A DNA stretch of 64,000 bases from Bombyx mori (lineage: Eukaryota > Arthropoda > Insecta > Lepidoptera > Bombycidae): positions 1,240,001 to 1,304,000 of the forward strand of contig NC_085109.1 in NCBI RefSeq assembly GCF_030269925.1. Reading direction: 5' to 3'. The position numbers were made by a program, and so were the translations under genes. Below are positions 13,201 to 28,200 of this stretch, in pieces. Numbering within the stretch: the first letter of the stretch is position 1; the number at the start of each line of letters is the position of its first letter. The notes below the pieces were generated by a model. It worked only from the letters and a program-made list of their open reading frames with translations, was not told the DNA's origin and did not search any database.

Positions 13201-16200
13201 TGTGTTTCTGCGTTACGATTACAACTTTGAAAAAAACGGTGCGCGTGCAACTTGGCGCACGTGAATTAAGTGAAACTTCTTTATCGATGTGTAGTATAGT
13301 TGTGTTCTTCATTTTTCATCCTTAAATCAAATTTATCTTGTATTAAGGAATGCTGTGTATAAGAGAAACGACTTAGCTCGCATTGTCGTTTCCCTATCTC
13401 CACAAGGAGTGGTTCGCGAGACGCTCTGTCTATTTTCTCACTCTCACTCTTCCTAAGTTGTATCTTGTATCGCTAACCGTAACGAATCTGCCGCAAATAA
13501 AATTTTACCCTTCACGCACCTAAAGTAGTTCACTTCAAAAAGCCTTTTTATGTAAATATCGTGGTTTATTTCAACACGCTCGCTGCACCTCCCTAATCAG
13601 GCTGCTTTCGGCACGTATGAAGCCAAACTAACCACAAAACTCCTCGTGATTTAAAACGACTATCGCGTGAACTTTATTTATGTTTCTGTGTAGTTTTAAC
13701 ATGACAGATTAGTTTGGACATACCATGTGAATTTAACCCTTGTTCTTGACGCACTGCATGATGATGAAGAATATGTCGTTAATGAATAACAAATGACATC
13801 CATCACGATCTGTCATCAAGTATCTACCTTCAATATTGTAGTCCAAGTCTATGTATGAACAAGTTGTAGGAATGAAGCAAAAACAATCAAAAGCTGGTTT
13901 TCTCCGAACAGGGCTTTCAGGAACGCAGTTTATTTATCAAAAGCTTTCATTAGATCTTGTAAGTATTTTTGATGCTTTTGTATAAAGCTGTCGAATAATA
14001 ATGAAACTTTTTAGCTTAAAAGTAATTTGCCTTTAAAAAGTCTCTGTAAGTGATATAATCAGCATTTGTTTAGGAGATATTGATATAGGAGATATTGTTT
14101 AAGTGATGTAGCAGTGAACTAGATCTTTAGAATAAAGATTTGAAGACATCAAACTAAACAGCAAAATAAAATTGATCTACATCAAGTCTGTAACCCTAAG
14201 TGCAATTATCTTTCAATTTATGATGCGGCTTAACTGTGATCCCTAACTAGATCACGTCCATAGCCATGAGTTGAAGACATAATGTATTTTATTGTGCAGA
14301 ATTTTCCTAATAGCCTTCTATTTTTTTTTTTTATTGCTTAGATGTGTGGACGAGCTCACACCCCACCTGGTGTTAAGTGGTTACTGGAGCCCATAGACAT
14401 CTACAACGTAAATGCGCCACACACCTTGAGATATAGTTTTAAGGTCTCAGTATAGTCACAACGGCTGCCCCACCCTTCAAACCGAAACGCATTACTGCTT
14501 CACGGCAGGAATAGGTGGGGTGGTGGTACCTACCCGTGCGGACTCACAAGAGGTCCTACCACCAGTAAAATCAAGAGGTCCTACCACCAGTAAATACGTA
14601 ACGTCTTCACCAAAAACACTGGCATCGGAATCAATCCCTGGCTCCTACAGTCTTCAGCGGCACAGACTAACCAGACGATCAATTACTAATAAAATTACCG
14701 CAATTAGTTTCATGATAATTTTACGACCGTCAACATAAAGCCAGTTGTAAAAATGAAGCAGTATTAAAAAGGAAGCCATCAACTTCATTGATTTACGACG
14801 TAACGGAATGTTTAAAGTCGAGTTAATTAGATTATAGACAGACAGAAAATCATAGAGTGAAAGTCGAGTACATAAAATTCCACAGCATATGTGCTGTGTT
14901 AAGAATTTGCTGAGAGATATTTAATCTGTGTTCTCAATCGTCTATCTGTTTTTTTTTTTTTTGACTTTTTGGCGGGAACGCGAGGAGTGAAGTTGTGTGA
15001 TTTGTTTTATTTTGTCTATTTAGTGTTTCTGCAGGTTTAAATGTGTAATAATGGTGGTTTATTAACTGTTTAATATCTGTGAAAGTGCACAAATGTGGGA
15101 AAATGAAACAAAGCCGCTTGACGCAACTTCTCGGGATCCTCCAAAAAGTTAACTGAAAAAATCTTAGTAAATGACCACCATTTTACTAAGATTATATTTC
15201 ATCCCTTTTCATTTCATTTAATTTCATCCCAGTTGATTAATGTCTCAAATTAATCATCTTCATTTCATTTCACTCCATAATATCATTTTTCATACAATTA
15301 TGAATATAAATTAAAATAATACATGACTTAAAGGTCTCAGTTACCAGGTCATAAAATCCAAAAATAAATCCAGTCAAAAAATAAAAATCTGTTTCTTTTT
15401 TCTTCTAAGTAATAATTTGTTGTGTGTTCTAATATCGGGCGTAAGCTTCGATTTTCTATTAAAGATGTGTTTACAACAAAAGAAACGAAAACACCTAAAC
15501 TAAATTCCTTCCTTGAAAATAAAAAAAAAACCTTAGAAATATGTATCATAAGCAAACCGTGCAAACAAACAAATTACACCAAGGAATCGACCTGACCTTG
15601 TGTTGTAGAGTGCGACTTAAATTCGTCAAGGTCACATACTTGACCGAGGCGATCTTAGTGCTAGACAAAAATTAATTGGGTGTCTGTAAAGTCGATTTAC
15701 GGACGATAGCTTTACGTGTTAACGTCGGTAGCAGCACTATTCGAACTGCTAACTCTGACGTCACGCGAGAAGAGAAATAAATGTGTCATAAGCCAACGCT
15801 CGGGCCGATCGTGCCTCTCGATCGGTTGTCCCGCGCTCTCGCTTGCTCAAGCTCAGACGGAACGTGATACTTTTTCGTGCATGCAGCCGGTGTTCATCGA
15901 TTTTTAAGCCGTTATCACGTCAAAATTTCTCTTAATTCTCATAAAACTTTATTTACATTATTACGTAGGTTTCTTTCTTTTTTTTCCTACCTATGCTGAT
16001 AGCCTTGACAGGCTATTTCAGCTTCACCTTGAAGTGTAGGTGAGCTCACGGGTTTAGCGGTAGGCAGCGGCTTGGCTCTGCCTCTGGCATTGCTGAAGTC
16101 CATGGGCGACGGTAACCACTCACCATCAGGTGGGCCGTATGCTCGTCTGCCTACAAGGGCAATATAAAAAAAAAACCTCAAACCGGGAATGTTGCTAATA

Positions 16201-19200
16201 CTGGTCTTAGCTAAAGTAATGATACCACCGGATGGGAAAAGCGACCCACTGAGAAGATCCAGCGAGAAACTCAGTGGGCTGTGTCTATGGGAGGATCCGT
16301 AATGACGCGATACGTTTCATGCTACCGGTCATGCCATATGGCGCTAAAACGTGGACATTGATGACATTGACAGCGTGCTATGGAAAGGGATATGCTCGGA
16401 GTTACTTTAATAGATCGAGTCAGAAATGAGGGAATCCGTCGAAGAACCAAAATAACCGACATAGCTCTAAAGGCTAGCAAGCTGAAGTGGAAATCGGCCG
16501 GACATACGTGTCGCCGTACCGATTGTCGATGGAGCAGAAGCGTCCTGGATTGGACACCACGTACCGGTGAACGCAGCGTTGGGCGTCCCCCTGCCCGGTG
16601 GATCGATGACTTGCGGCGATATGCTGGGGAAGTTTGGTAGCGGAAGACGGAGGACCGTTCATTGTTGCGGACTATGGGAGAGGCCTACGTCCATCAGTGG
16701 AGAGATACAGGCTAATGACGATGATTATGTACGTAATTTATTGACAACATTACATTTTTCAATCTCTATACGTCTGATAGTGTGATGGAAATACCAATAA
16801 AAACAAAAGAAATTAAATCCTTCGAAGCGTTAAGTAAATCGTGAACAAGTGCAAAATGGTATTGAGTAAATAATGGCCGCCGCTGGGCGTTTCGTACAAT
16901 ATCGATAAATTCAGTCGCGACACGACACCGACACCGACAATGCTCGTTTAAACGAACATTTCGCACCACTACAGACTTCATGATGTTCAGACATGTTTGT
17001 ATTTGGATAAATAAAAAAAACACATTACAGGATTTCAGTAATATTTTAAGCTATTGCATAGCTTTTATCGCGGCCTTTGAGTGCGGCGACCGAATCAAGA
17101 AATTGCGTAACGAAAATAAAACCTAACACTCCACTTCGCCTACCATGTAGCTCGCGTTTAACACATTCACACGTTGCGCTTGTGTAGTGTTTGTGAATAA
17201 GCGCGCGGCGTGACGTCCCACTGCATGCGCATCATGAAAAGTCTGCCCATCTCTCTCTCGCGCGGTCTAGCTTATGAGTGTGAAGGGGACAGTTAATGTT
17301 TTGCTTTTGTTAATGTTTAGAAATATAACGTGGTCTTATTTTATTATTATTTTAATATTAAATTATTATTGTCTAATTATAATTGCAAAAGTTGATAAAA
17401 GTATGTAGGAGCTTTACCGCGGCAGTCCCCGAGTGCCACACGTGTTTTTTTATTACTCTGAGACGAGTCGACAAACTCACGTCTCATCTGGTATTAAGTG
17501 ATTAATGGAGCCCATACAAATTATGATTTGATTTGGGTTTCCGCTGCTTACCATGATACGTAAAATCGAAGGAAACATGATCGCTTCGCGGTAAAAATAG
17601 GCAAGGTCATGGTATCCACCTGTGCAGGTTTGTAATACGCCCTACCTCCGACAATTACACAAATTTCCCCTTTTCAGAGTATAATTTTAATAATACGATA
17701 TAATATTCCTTCATCGTGGATGTAGTCGTAGGCAATAAGCAAAGGCTTGGCTGTACCCCTCACATTTCTGACGTCCATGAGCGACGGGGACTACTTACCA
17801 TCAGATGGGGCATATGCTCATCTGCCTACAATAACAAAAAACATATCTCAAGTACGTACATATTTCATTTGAAAAATTGGTACTTATTGAATTCGAACAC
17901 GTGCAAACTTCCAAAGCCAGTACCCAATATTTTATTACCATCATAAGATGCTAGGGCGCTTTTTCTACCCTATATTTTTTTTGTAACACGCGGCTGATTA
18001 AATTGAAGAAACTGGTAATATTACCGTTTTTATTATGGTGAAAATGACGTTTTGGTAATGACTGATTGTCACCTTGCCTAACCGAATGTTGATAAAACTT
18101 TACGACAAAAAGAAATACTTACTACTTATTTGACCGTCAAAGTTTACCTGTCAACCGTCACCATCACCACCATTTAGACACGGGAAGTCTGCGAAACAAC
18201 ATCCGCTTCCAAAAGTTAAGATCAAGATTCAATTCGAAAAAGTATCGCAAAAAACCACGTTCACTGGGTGCATTAAAATCCTAAATATTTCAATCCCTAA
18301 AGTGTAATTTAAAAACCAGTAATTCCCTCCAGCTCTAATACAAATCAGACTCTTTAACCCAGAGGCCAGAGTGACAGGTCACAACCCAAGCTACTGACCT
18401 TAACATAACCGATTATTCTTACGACTTTCGTCCTGATTTAGGTCCAGTTTCATTTTTCCTCATCACACTTCAGAATCATTACAAAATTTTGCTTCTGAAT
18501 AAACCTACCAGTTACTGTTACCACTCAAAATCTTCTCCCCTAAGTATTCATAACAAACTTTTGTCACCTGGATCACTTCTATGAACTGCGAGAGTCCCGC
18601 CGGCAATTGTCGAAGTTGGCCCTCGAGCGTGGTGTACTAACATTTAATACGCAATTCACGGAACTACTTATGGGAATACGAATAGTTCTGAAATTAAATT
18701 TCGTGAAAACCGAAATATATCTCCTATTATGAACGACTCGTTCATTGAACCAGTTAACGTTGAATATTGATGGTTCTAATAATACCTTTTAATGATCCTT
18801 TTTAAAGTATGATTAAACAAATTAAAGTCGAACACAAAAAATAGGATAGAATATATAAAGCAAAGATGAGAGAACTGTACAATTCAGATTTTTCTAAATT
18901 GCCTTACAAAGTTTGCAAAAACACAGGTGAACGAAATGAAACGACAAGATAATCTAGATGAAGAACTAGTACAAATATTATCTACCTAAATATGATATTG
19001 TCATTCATCATTTACATTGGCGGTCGGTCGTTATATTCAGTTTTAAAACAAAATGTTATCTGCGTTAAAATCTTTGCAAAATCTTCACGGTTAATTCACA
19101 AGAAAAACGATCAGGATCTTTAATCGATGATTGTCACAAAAACACAGCCATTGTAACAAGCGTTCGGTTTCCGCATAGCACATAAAATATAGACTTTCAA

Positions 19201-22200
19201 ACTACAAGTCCGGTTTTGTTTTGTTTTGTTCGTTTTACTTCATGATAAATCGTCGAACCAGATACGCGCTACTCTCAACACCTCAACTCAGGATGCCATC
19301 ACCATGGCCGAGGATATGCAGGGCTGGCGCAGAATAGTCCAGAAAAGTTATTAAGGGAGACCACGACCATTGAGGATTTGGAGTATTGGGGATTTTCGAC
19401 GAAAGGAGGAAACTTCATCCTGATATTAAGCAAATACAATAATTTAACATAGGTACCTACTCGTTAAATGTCAAGACACAAAATTTAATTTAGGTATAAC
19501 CCTTTTCAAAAGCACGAACCGTGTTTTTTAATAGCCGCCTTATAATTACTTGCCACAGTATGTCTAAGGAAGGTTCCACGAAACAATCTCAGCCCTTCGG
19601 TGTGGATATATTATTATTATCATTACTTATTGCTAGTAAATAAGTCTGCAAAGTCACAAAAAAAACAAAACAAAATTGTAATCATAAAATGGCCTATAGC
19701 TCTAACATCTCATTCCCATTCCCAATCTTCATTCTCATCTTGTGCTATCAACAAGTAATTGCTAAATTTATTACTTAATCGGTTTTACGGCACAAGTTTT
19801 CCTTAACAGCATCCTAAATCTATAAAGGTTTGATATCGACGTTATGTCAGACATCACACAATCACAGAACTGTCCTCAGCTCATATCAGCGCCAAAAAAA
19901 GAAACCCAATACTACTCTGTCAAGAAAGTACTGGGAAATGATATCAGTAATACACAAAATGTTAGATAATAATCGAAATTTATTTTATCATCATTTATGC
20001 CGAGTTTACATTACGAAATTAGTGTCATGCATGTTGAGCTCAGTTTCACGAAAGTAGTTTCGATATATGCGAAAGTAATTTCGTTAAAAAATTAGTGTCG
20101 CGAAATCCACAGTATCGCAGTAACCATGGCGCCTTCAGCATCAAAGCTATAATTTGCTATATTCAATGTAGCTAAAGAAATGCTTATATACCTATAAACT
20201 TAAAAAAAGACTATCAAGAAAAAAAAAAGATTGGTAGATTCGAGGATGGTCAACAAGAAGGCATTTAGGTGCAATGAAGTTAGTCTCTGAATTAGCAGAT
20301 GAAGATCCTGAGAGTTATAAAAACTATTTTCGAATGAGTGAATATAATTTTGATTTTTTACTGTAGGTGATTCGGTACCCTTGTCATTGATATTCATTAA
20401 TAAGATCTATATTTTTTTCTGTACTCCATCGTTGGTTTGCCATTTTCAACGCTTGAAGCGCGTCCGAATTAACAATACACACGTCCGCACAACGCAGGCC
20501 CTTTCGCGACATTAGTTTCACGTCGCGTTTACACTATGAAATTAGTTGCATGACACTAATTTCACCAAAAAATCGCGCAGGGCACGAAACTAATTTGCAT
20601 GCATGAAATTAATGCATGCATTACGAAAGTATTAAATTACACGTGAAACTGTTGGTAAAACTAATGTCACGAAATTAATTTCACGCCACTAATTTCGTAA
20701 TGTAAATTCGGCTTTAAGTATGTTCCTTCAGAAACGATACACTTACGCCAACAAATAATCTAATCAACGAAACATTTTTTCAACCTTTCTTTCGGAATTG
20801 AGTTTAGTTCTCGCCGAGAATTCTCCTTTTTGTCTTCTACCGAATGAACACGGGTGCAACTAAGTGGTATTACTAGTTTAGGAAAAAGAAAGAAGTCGGC
20901 TGGGCTATATTTGGTGAATAAGGTGGTATTTATTCTGTTTTTAATAATTAAAAAAAACGTTCACAATGGTGTTTTGTTCGAATGCGCATTATCGTGGTGC
21001 AAGAACCAAGAATTTTCTTTCCACAAATCTGGCCTTTTTCGTCTAATTTTCTCGCTTAAGCCTCGTATAACGCTCAAATAATATTCTTCATTTACCGTTT
21101 GACATTTCTGTGACTGTTATACGATTGAGTTATAGTCTTAATATTTAGGTAAGCAGCGGCTTGACTCTGCCCCTGCTATTGCAGAAGTCCATGGGCGACG
21201 GTAATTACTTACTATCAGGTGGGCCGTATGCTCGTCTGCCTACAAGGGCATCAAAAAAAAGTATTACCTATGGTTATAGAGAAAATTCTGTTAATCGGCA
21301 ATATTTTTCATGTCCAAGTCTATTTAAAATGGTACGGATCGACTCGTAAAATACAGAAAGTAACTGTAACAAAGTAAAGGAAAGTAACAAAATTGAAAGA
21401 TCAATAAACTCACTCACTCAGCCTCAAATGGTAGCTGGTGAACGTGCCTACCTATCTGAATACCTTGATAATTTCCACCTAGATTCAAAATATATATATC
21501 TAGGTAAAAAAACATAGATCGCCACTTTGATGTTTCGCTATAGAAAACATATTTCATTTTATTATAAGTTAAACGAATTATTTCGATCAAATAAAAAAAA
21601 TAAGAGATAAAAATATGTTAATGGAGGACCATTCGAGAAACTTAATTTACGTAATATCCTGTTCAAGTTTAAAAAACCTAATTCAATATTCATTTTTCAA
21701 TAACGTTACCGCAACAATGTTTACTTTTTATTAATACATAATATATTTATTTATTTTTATTATATATATTCGGTTGAATCGTCATGATAAGATTTATTGA
21801 TACTAGCAACCCGCCCTCGCTTCGCTTCGGAAACATTAAAACACGCATGAAACAAAAAAAAAAAAAAAAAAAAAAAAAAGGAGCCTATGTTCATCAGGGA
21901 CAATGTCGGCTTCTAATGGAAAAATAATTTTTCAAATCGGTCCAGTTCGGAGCCTATTCGAAACAAACAAACAAACAAATCTTTCCTCTTTATAATATTA
22001 GTATAGAGTATTAATATAGATTTCAAACAACTCTATTGATCTATAACCTAAAGAACCCGTACTATTAAGCCTAATATAGAATGATTTTAGAGATGATTTT
22101 AGAGTATGTCTGTATCATCTGATGGAATGAGATGTAGATAGATTCTTATTTGCAGTGTGAACACGCTGACGGCCCTTCTGTTGTTAAGTGAGTACCGGAG

Positions 22201-25200
22201 CATATGTAAGATTTGGAGAGATAAAATTGAACTGAGATTTCAAACTCATTTCTCAAAGTGGATAGTGGCATTCGCGTCTTAGTATGTGAAGTTTATTGGT
22301 GGCAGGAAGACTTGCGAGTCCGCCCGGGTAGGTACCACCACCCCGCCTATTTCTGCCGTGAAACAGTAATGCCTTTCGTTTTGATTGGGCAGTCGTTGTA
22401 CCGTTAAAAGTGAGACTTTAGAACTCATGTCTCAAGGTGGGTGGCGGCATTTACGTTGTAGATACCTATAGGCTCCGGTAACCACTTAACACCGTAAAAC
22501 AATCTAAGCAATAGATAAATAAATAAAACGTTTAATTATCAAAATTTGATCCAAAACTAAATGTATCCATTCTACTGGACTGTCAAAGCACGCATTCACC
22601 GATCTCTACTCAAAGATTAAACAGAAAAACAAACTTATGTTTCATACTAAATAATAATACTACCCAAGTATTTAATTACAAGTCTGCAATCGGTTGAAAG
22701 TCGTAACTAAAAACATGGCCGACTCGTTCACGTCGATGCTACATTCCGATGCGTACTAGATATGTCATTTGCGTGTTTTGTAACGTCAATTCGATGTTTG
22801 TTTATGGTACTGGCAATTTTATTTGGATAAAACGTTAAAATTATGTGTGTTTATTGATCCTCTAAAATCTATTTTATTTATCTCTTATCTATACGAATAA
22901 TTATCTTTTAGATCATTTTAATAAAAATTTCAAATAATTGTTTGCGACGTTAGTATTTCAAAAGTTTATAATATTTTTCTGATACAGAGCCCGTGAGGCT
23001 TTAAAGAACACTTATGCTGTTTATGCAGTGGGTTACAAAACTAGCAAGACCACAGACCACAGCATATCTTTTTTCCTTTTAACTATAGCGTATAATCTAC
23101 CTTACCTGGCTCTCTATTTAACTTTAAATTTTATTACCAATAATTTTTGTTTTATTAATACTGAACGCTAAAAGAATATTATACAGGTATCATAAATAAC
23201 GTCTAGTTCTTTTCCGTGAATCGTACATCAACGTTGCAACAAATATGGCCGCCTCGTGAGAGTTGTATGAATTAATTAAAATATCGATTGAGATATCGGT
23301 TGACAACGTTTCTGTAATTAATTGTAGTTACATGTCTATTTAAATAAACATGCCTTGATCAATTGTAACATACGATAGACAGCTAATATAACAATATTCG
23401 GGATTATGTTTGTACACAGTGTACCTTCAGAGTTCAGAGATTAATTTATTTTTGTCACAGAGTATCCCGAGCACAATGTCAGGATTAAACAACAAAATGG
23501 CTAAAAAGCGTATTTGCCGATGTCTCCGAAAAACGATAAATAAATACGATTAGGTGAGAAAATCCATGTCGCAGTCTAATATTTTATTCTAATCTGAATA
23601 TTTATTAGCTTTCGGCAATAAGATTTGATTTATGCAAATGAATTTAAAAATTCACAACGAATCCCGTATCGTTTATCATAATTAAGTTATGCATTTACGG
23701 TTTCAATCGTTTATTTGAGACTAAAAATATGTAGCTATTTCTAAGTAGAACATTTAAAAAAAAAGTATTTAGCTCATACAGTACTCACCAAAGTTACATA
23801 GATAATATTAGACGTGGACCCTACAATGTATGGGCGCATAAACAAACCTCGTTACCGTTCCCTTTGCGACTGAATTGGTATCTAAATGAAGACGTTTATT
23901 AAATAAATACGCTTATTGACCGATTTACTATCCAATTATGGTGGTCGCAGCTCACTAAAGAAATCACCTGCAACATTTATTAAGCGATTTTCATCTTTAT
24001 TATTGAATCGTTAATGTCGATAATTCTTCATTCATTTGCATGCTCAACTAAATGTTGGATTTTAATCTTTATTTGCACACGGGCGGTTTTCTTTTACATG
24101 CGTTTTTGTATTGGAAAGGTACATTGAAATGATTAAATTAATTGTTCATAAGGAATTCTTCTTCAGGTAGTTTAAAGTTTTTCTATTAAAACTGCTGCCT
24201 GTTTCTTAATGGTACTTACTACTCATTTATCAGAAAAGTAGTTGCGTTGGAATGAGATATTGACATTGTTGACATTTAAATAACCGAAAAGCTATGTATT
24301 CCAAAAAAAAAAAAGTAGACCTATTTTAAATTCGTATGTAATTATCGAATTAAAGCTGTTACGACTAAGACATAGACCGAAGTCAATGCCTGTAATCCAA
24401 AGATTTGTTGAATTTCTTCATTTTGCCAACGTATACGTACTAACTAACCTGTGGCCTAAAAGTCAATAAGACGTAAACGATTTTTGACAGCTGTCTACTT
24501 TAAAAAATACCTAAAGTCTCGGCGACCTGGGAATTAACTTGACCTCTGGAAACGAGAGGTTTTCCACTTAGACGTAAATAGGTGCACTCTCTATTCTGCA
24601 ATCTTATATCCTTCCAAGTGGCGCAATCAGGAATCTTAGATCGCCCTTACATTCCACTCTGACGCAGATTCTTAAAATGCCTATTGAACTAAAAGACAGA
24701 ACTTTTAACCGAACTCTTCATCGATAACCGTAACACGAACGAACACGTCGCAGTATTGAACCGGAAAATAGTTGTCTTTAGTACGATCGCTACCGTTAAA
24801 TTGTTCACAGCGCCAGCCAGCTTAATTGACTTGGATATACCGTTGGATTGACAGTCTACTTGGATTTCGTCTTAGAACGTTTACCTTTTATCTTTTTAAT
24901 TACGTGTAACGTCTTAAGACACTTTTAGGCATTTTACTGGTGGTAGGACCTCTTGTGAGTCCGCACGGGTAGGTACCACCGCCCCGCCTATTTCTGCCGT
25001 GAAGCAGTAATGCGTTTCGGTTTGAAGGGTGGGGCAGCCGTTGTGACTATACTGAGACCTTAGAACTATATCTCAAGGTGTGTGGCACATTTACGTTGTA
25101 GATGTCTATGGGCTCCAGTAACCACTTAACACCAGGTGGGCTGTGAGCTCGTCCACACATCTAAGCAATAAAAAAAAAAACCTATACGCGATCCAACATG

Positions 25201-28200
25201 CACGCATCCGCCAATATTCGTATAACCCAGGGGCTCCTAAACTTATTTTGTCTACTGCTCAATTTGAGAATAAATTATTTTTTAGCGCCCCCATTTTTTC
25301 ATCTATTAAAAAACCACTATAGCGTGAGCTCAGTCGGTGTCTAAGAGTCCTCCTAGATGAAATTACAAATCGCCTTACAAGCCACAACACCCCTATTTTT
25401 TTCTGGATCTCTTACCGCCCCCCAATGGGTCTGCAGCGCCCACAAGAGGGCGTTATCGCCCACTTTGGGAAAGGCTGGTATGATCGAATAAAATCCAAAA
25501 GGTTTCATGTGCAATCACCAGTCCTCTCTAGATTGTGTATGAGTTCGCGAAGGTTAACCAGAACCATTCTATTTCTGTAGCCCAGCGGTCATTATTATTA
25601 ATTTAAAGGATAGAACAGCCTTTATTTAATTTGGAACTTCAAGCCCATGGTCCTTGTAAAAATACCGGAACACGGGTGCTTTTACTACGGCATTGTTGCA
25701 TTGGTCGATCAGATTACACTTGACAACGAGTTGCCATTCACTTTACTCTCTGGATATTTCAATATTAGCGATCCTATGCAGACTGCTATCCAACAGAAAT
25801 AGGCAGGACCGCTGCCATGCTGTCTCCATGCGCACCCATGATAATCCGCTTCCTTTTTTTTCCTACCTACCTAAATACTGATAGCTTGTGGGCTATTCCA
25901 ACTACGTGCATAGGTGAGCTTACGGGGCTCAAATTAAGAGAATTTGCCAACAGTAGCCCTAACAAGAGCAGGGCTTTGCTGAATCTAACACAGAATCTGA
26001 ATCGCCAAAACATAATTAAATAATATAACGTAGTTTTCAAGGCAATATTTTGTTAAGGACAAAAAATGTGTAATTTGGAGATATTGAATAATAACGTTCT
26101 GTAAAATTGTATGAAAAGCAGTTCTTTGAAAACTAATCTTAATTTATATTTATTTAAATTTTCAGCTACGCAAATACAATGTTTTACTTGGTGCTAGTCC
26201 TTTACTAACGTGTTTTATCTATGCTTTTACTTTACTTTACGCGACACCCTTCGATTGTGGAAACAAAAATTATATGCCTCGGTAATAGTCACTTTTTTCT
26301 GTAGAATAGATTCTCCGTGTCTTTCAACGTATGTACAAAATTTAATGATGCTGATTGAACTTGAAGTCGTAACAAACAAACTGAATTTCCCTTTTATAAT
26401 ATTAGTATGGAATGTCATAATAAAGTTAACAAAAAGAGCACTGAGCAGTTGTTGGTTTGGCAATAACGATACTAAGTATCCAACGACATAACTAATCATT
26501 TCATTCATTCATTTCATTAAATAATAGTTCAAAAACTAAGGAAACGCAAGATCAGGATCGGGATATTACAGCGAAATTATAAAAATGTCGTTTCATCTTC
26601 GGTGCTTGACGCAAGTGCACATTTTCTAGTTAATCGGACGTCTTGAAGTCTATGGAAAAGACGGTCAAATATTCCTTACTCGTTCAGAGAATCTAACATG
26701 TCCCTCGAGGTCACTAGATTAAGCACTTCTGTCGAAGCTACCATCTTACGGAATCCCCGAGGGTCTCTGCAAGTGGATCGCTAGCTTTTTGGATGGGCGG
26801 AGCATCACGATCGTTGTAGACGGTGACTGTTCTGACACCATGACCATTAACGCTGGCGTTCCACAAGGTTCGGTGCTCTCCCCCACGCTTTTCATCCTGT
26901 ATATCAATGACATGCTGTCTATTGATGGCATGCATTGCTATGCAGATGACGGCACGGGGGATGCGCGATATATCGGCCATCAGAGTCTCTCTCGTAGCGT
27001 GGTGCAAGAGAGACGATCAAAACTTGTGTCTGAAGTGAGAACTCTCTGGGGCGAGTCTCCGAATGGGGTGAATTGAACTTGGTTCAATTCAACCCGTTAA
27101 AGACACAAGTTTGCGCGTTCACTGCGAAGAAGGACCCCTTTGTCATGGCGCCGCAATTCCAAGGAGTATCCCTGCAACCTTCCGAGAGTATTGGGATACT
27201 TGGGGTTGACATTTCGAGCGATGTCCAGTTTCGGAGTCATTTGGAAGGCAAAGCCAAGTTGGCGTCCAAAATGCTGGGAGTCCTCAACAGAGCGAAGCGG
27301 TACTTCACGCCTGGACAAAGGCTTTTGCTTTATAAAGCACAAGTCCGGCCTCGCGTGGAGTACTGCTCCCATCTCTGGGCCGGGGCTCCCAAATACCAGC
27401 TTCTTCCATTTGACTCCATACAGAGGAGGGCCGTTCGGATTGTCGATAATCCCATTCTCACGGATCGTTTGGAGCCTCTGGGTCTGCGGAGGGACTTCGG
27501 TTCCCTCTGTATTTTGTACCGTATGTTCCATGGGGAGTGCTCTGAGGAATTGTTTGAGATGATACCGGCATCTCGTTTTTACCATCGCACCGCCCGCCAC
27601 CGGAGTAGAGTTCATCCATACTACCTGGAGCCACTGCGGTCATCCACAGTGCGCTTCCAGAGGTCTTTTTTGCCACGCAACATCCGGCTATGGAATGAGC
27701 TCCCCTACACGGTGCTTCCCGAGCGCTATGACATGTCCTTCTTCAAACGAGGCTTGTGGAGAGTATTAAGTGGTAGGCAGCGGCTTGGCTCTGCCCCTGA
27801 CATTGCTGAAGTCCATGGGCGACGGTAACCACTCACCATCAGGTGGACCGTATGCTCGTCTGCCACAAAGGCAATAAAAAAAATAAAAATAAAAAAGTAG
27901 GAAAAAAAATATAATACAGATAACAAAATCGTGTCAAAGAGGTTAGGTGTCAAATTCGTCGCAGCAACCCGAATGAATCCAATGAATTTAAAAACTAAAT
28001 AATAGTTTAAAAAAAACTAACAAAATACGCTTCTATAGAAAATCCAACTAAAAAATTGAAAATAAATTTTTATAAATTTGCATTAAAAATAGTGTAAGAA
28101 AAATGATTTCATTGTAAAAAAAAGCGTGGGGTGCATTGTATCAGTAGTTATAAATATTTTATATCCTAAAAAGCACCGACGCTGTATAATATCATTTTTT

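Noticed and set aside
26210..26508. Two 93-codon frames on opposite strands over the same DNA
   Set aside because: They mirror each other, have no recognisable domain, splice context or start context, and sit deep in an intron.
27097..27615. 172-codon minus-strand frame
   Set aside because: Shadow of the plus-strand J-LINE RT frame, which has clear RT motifs.
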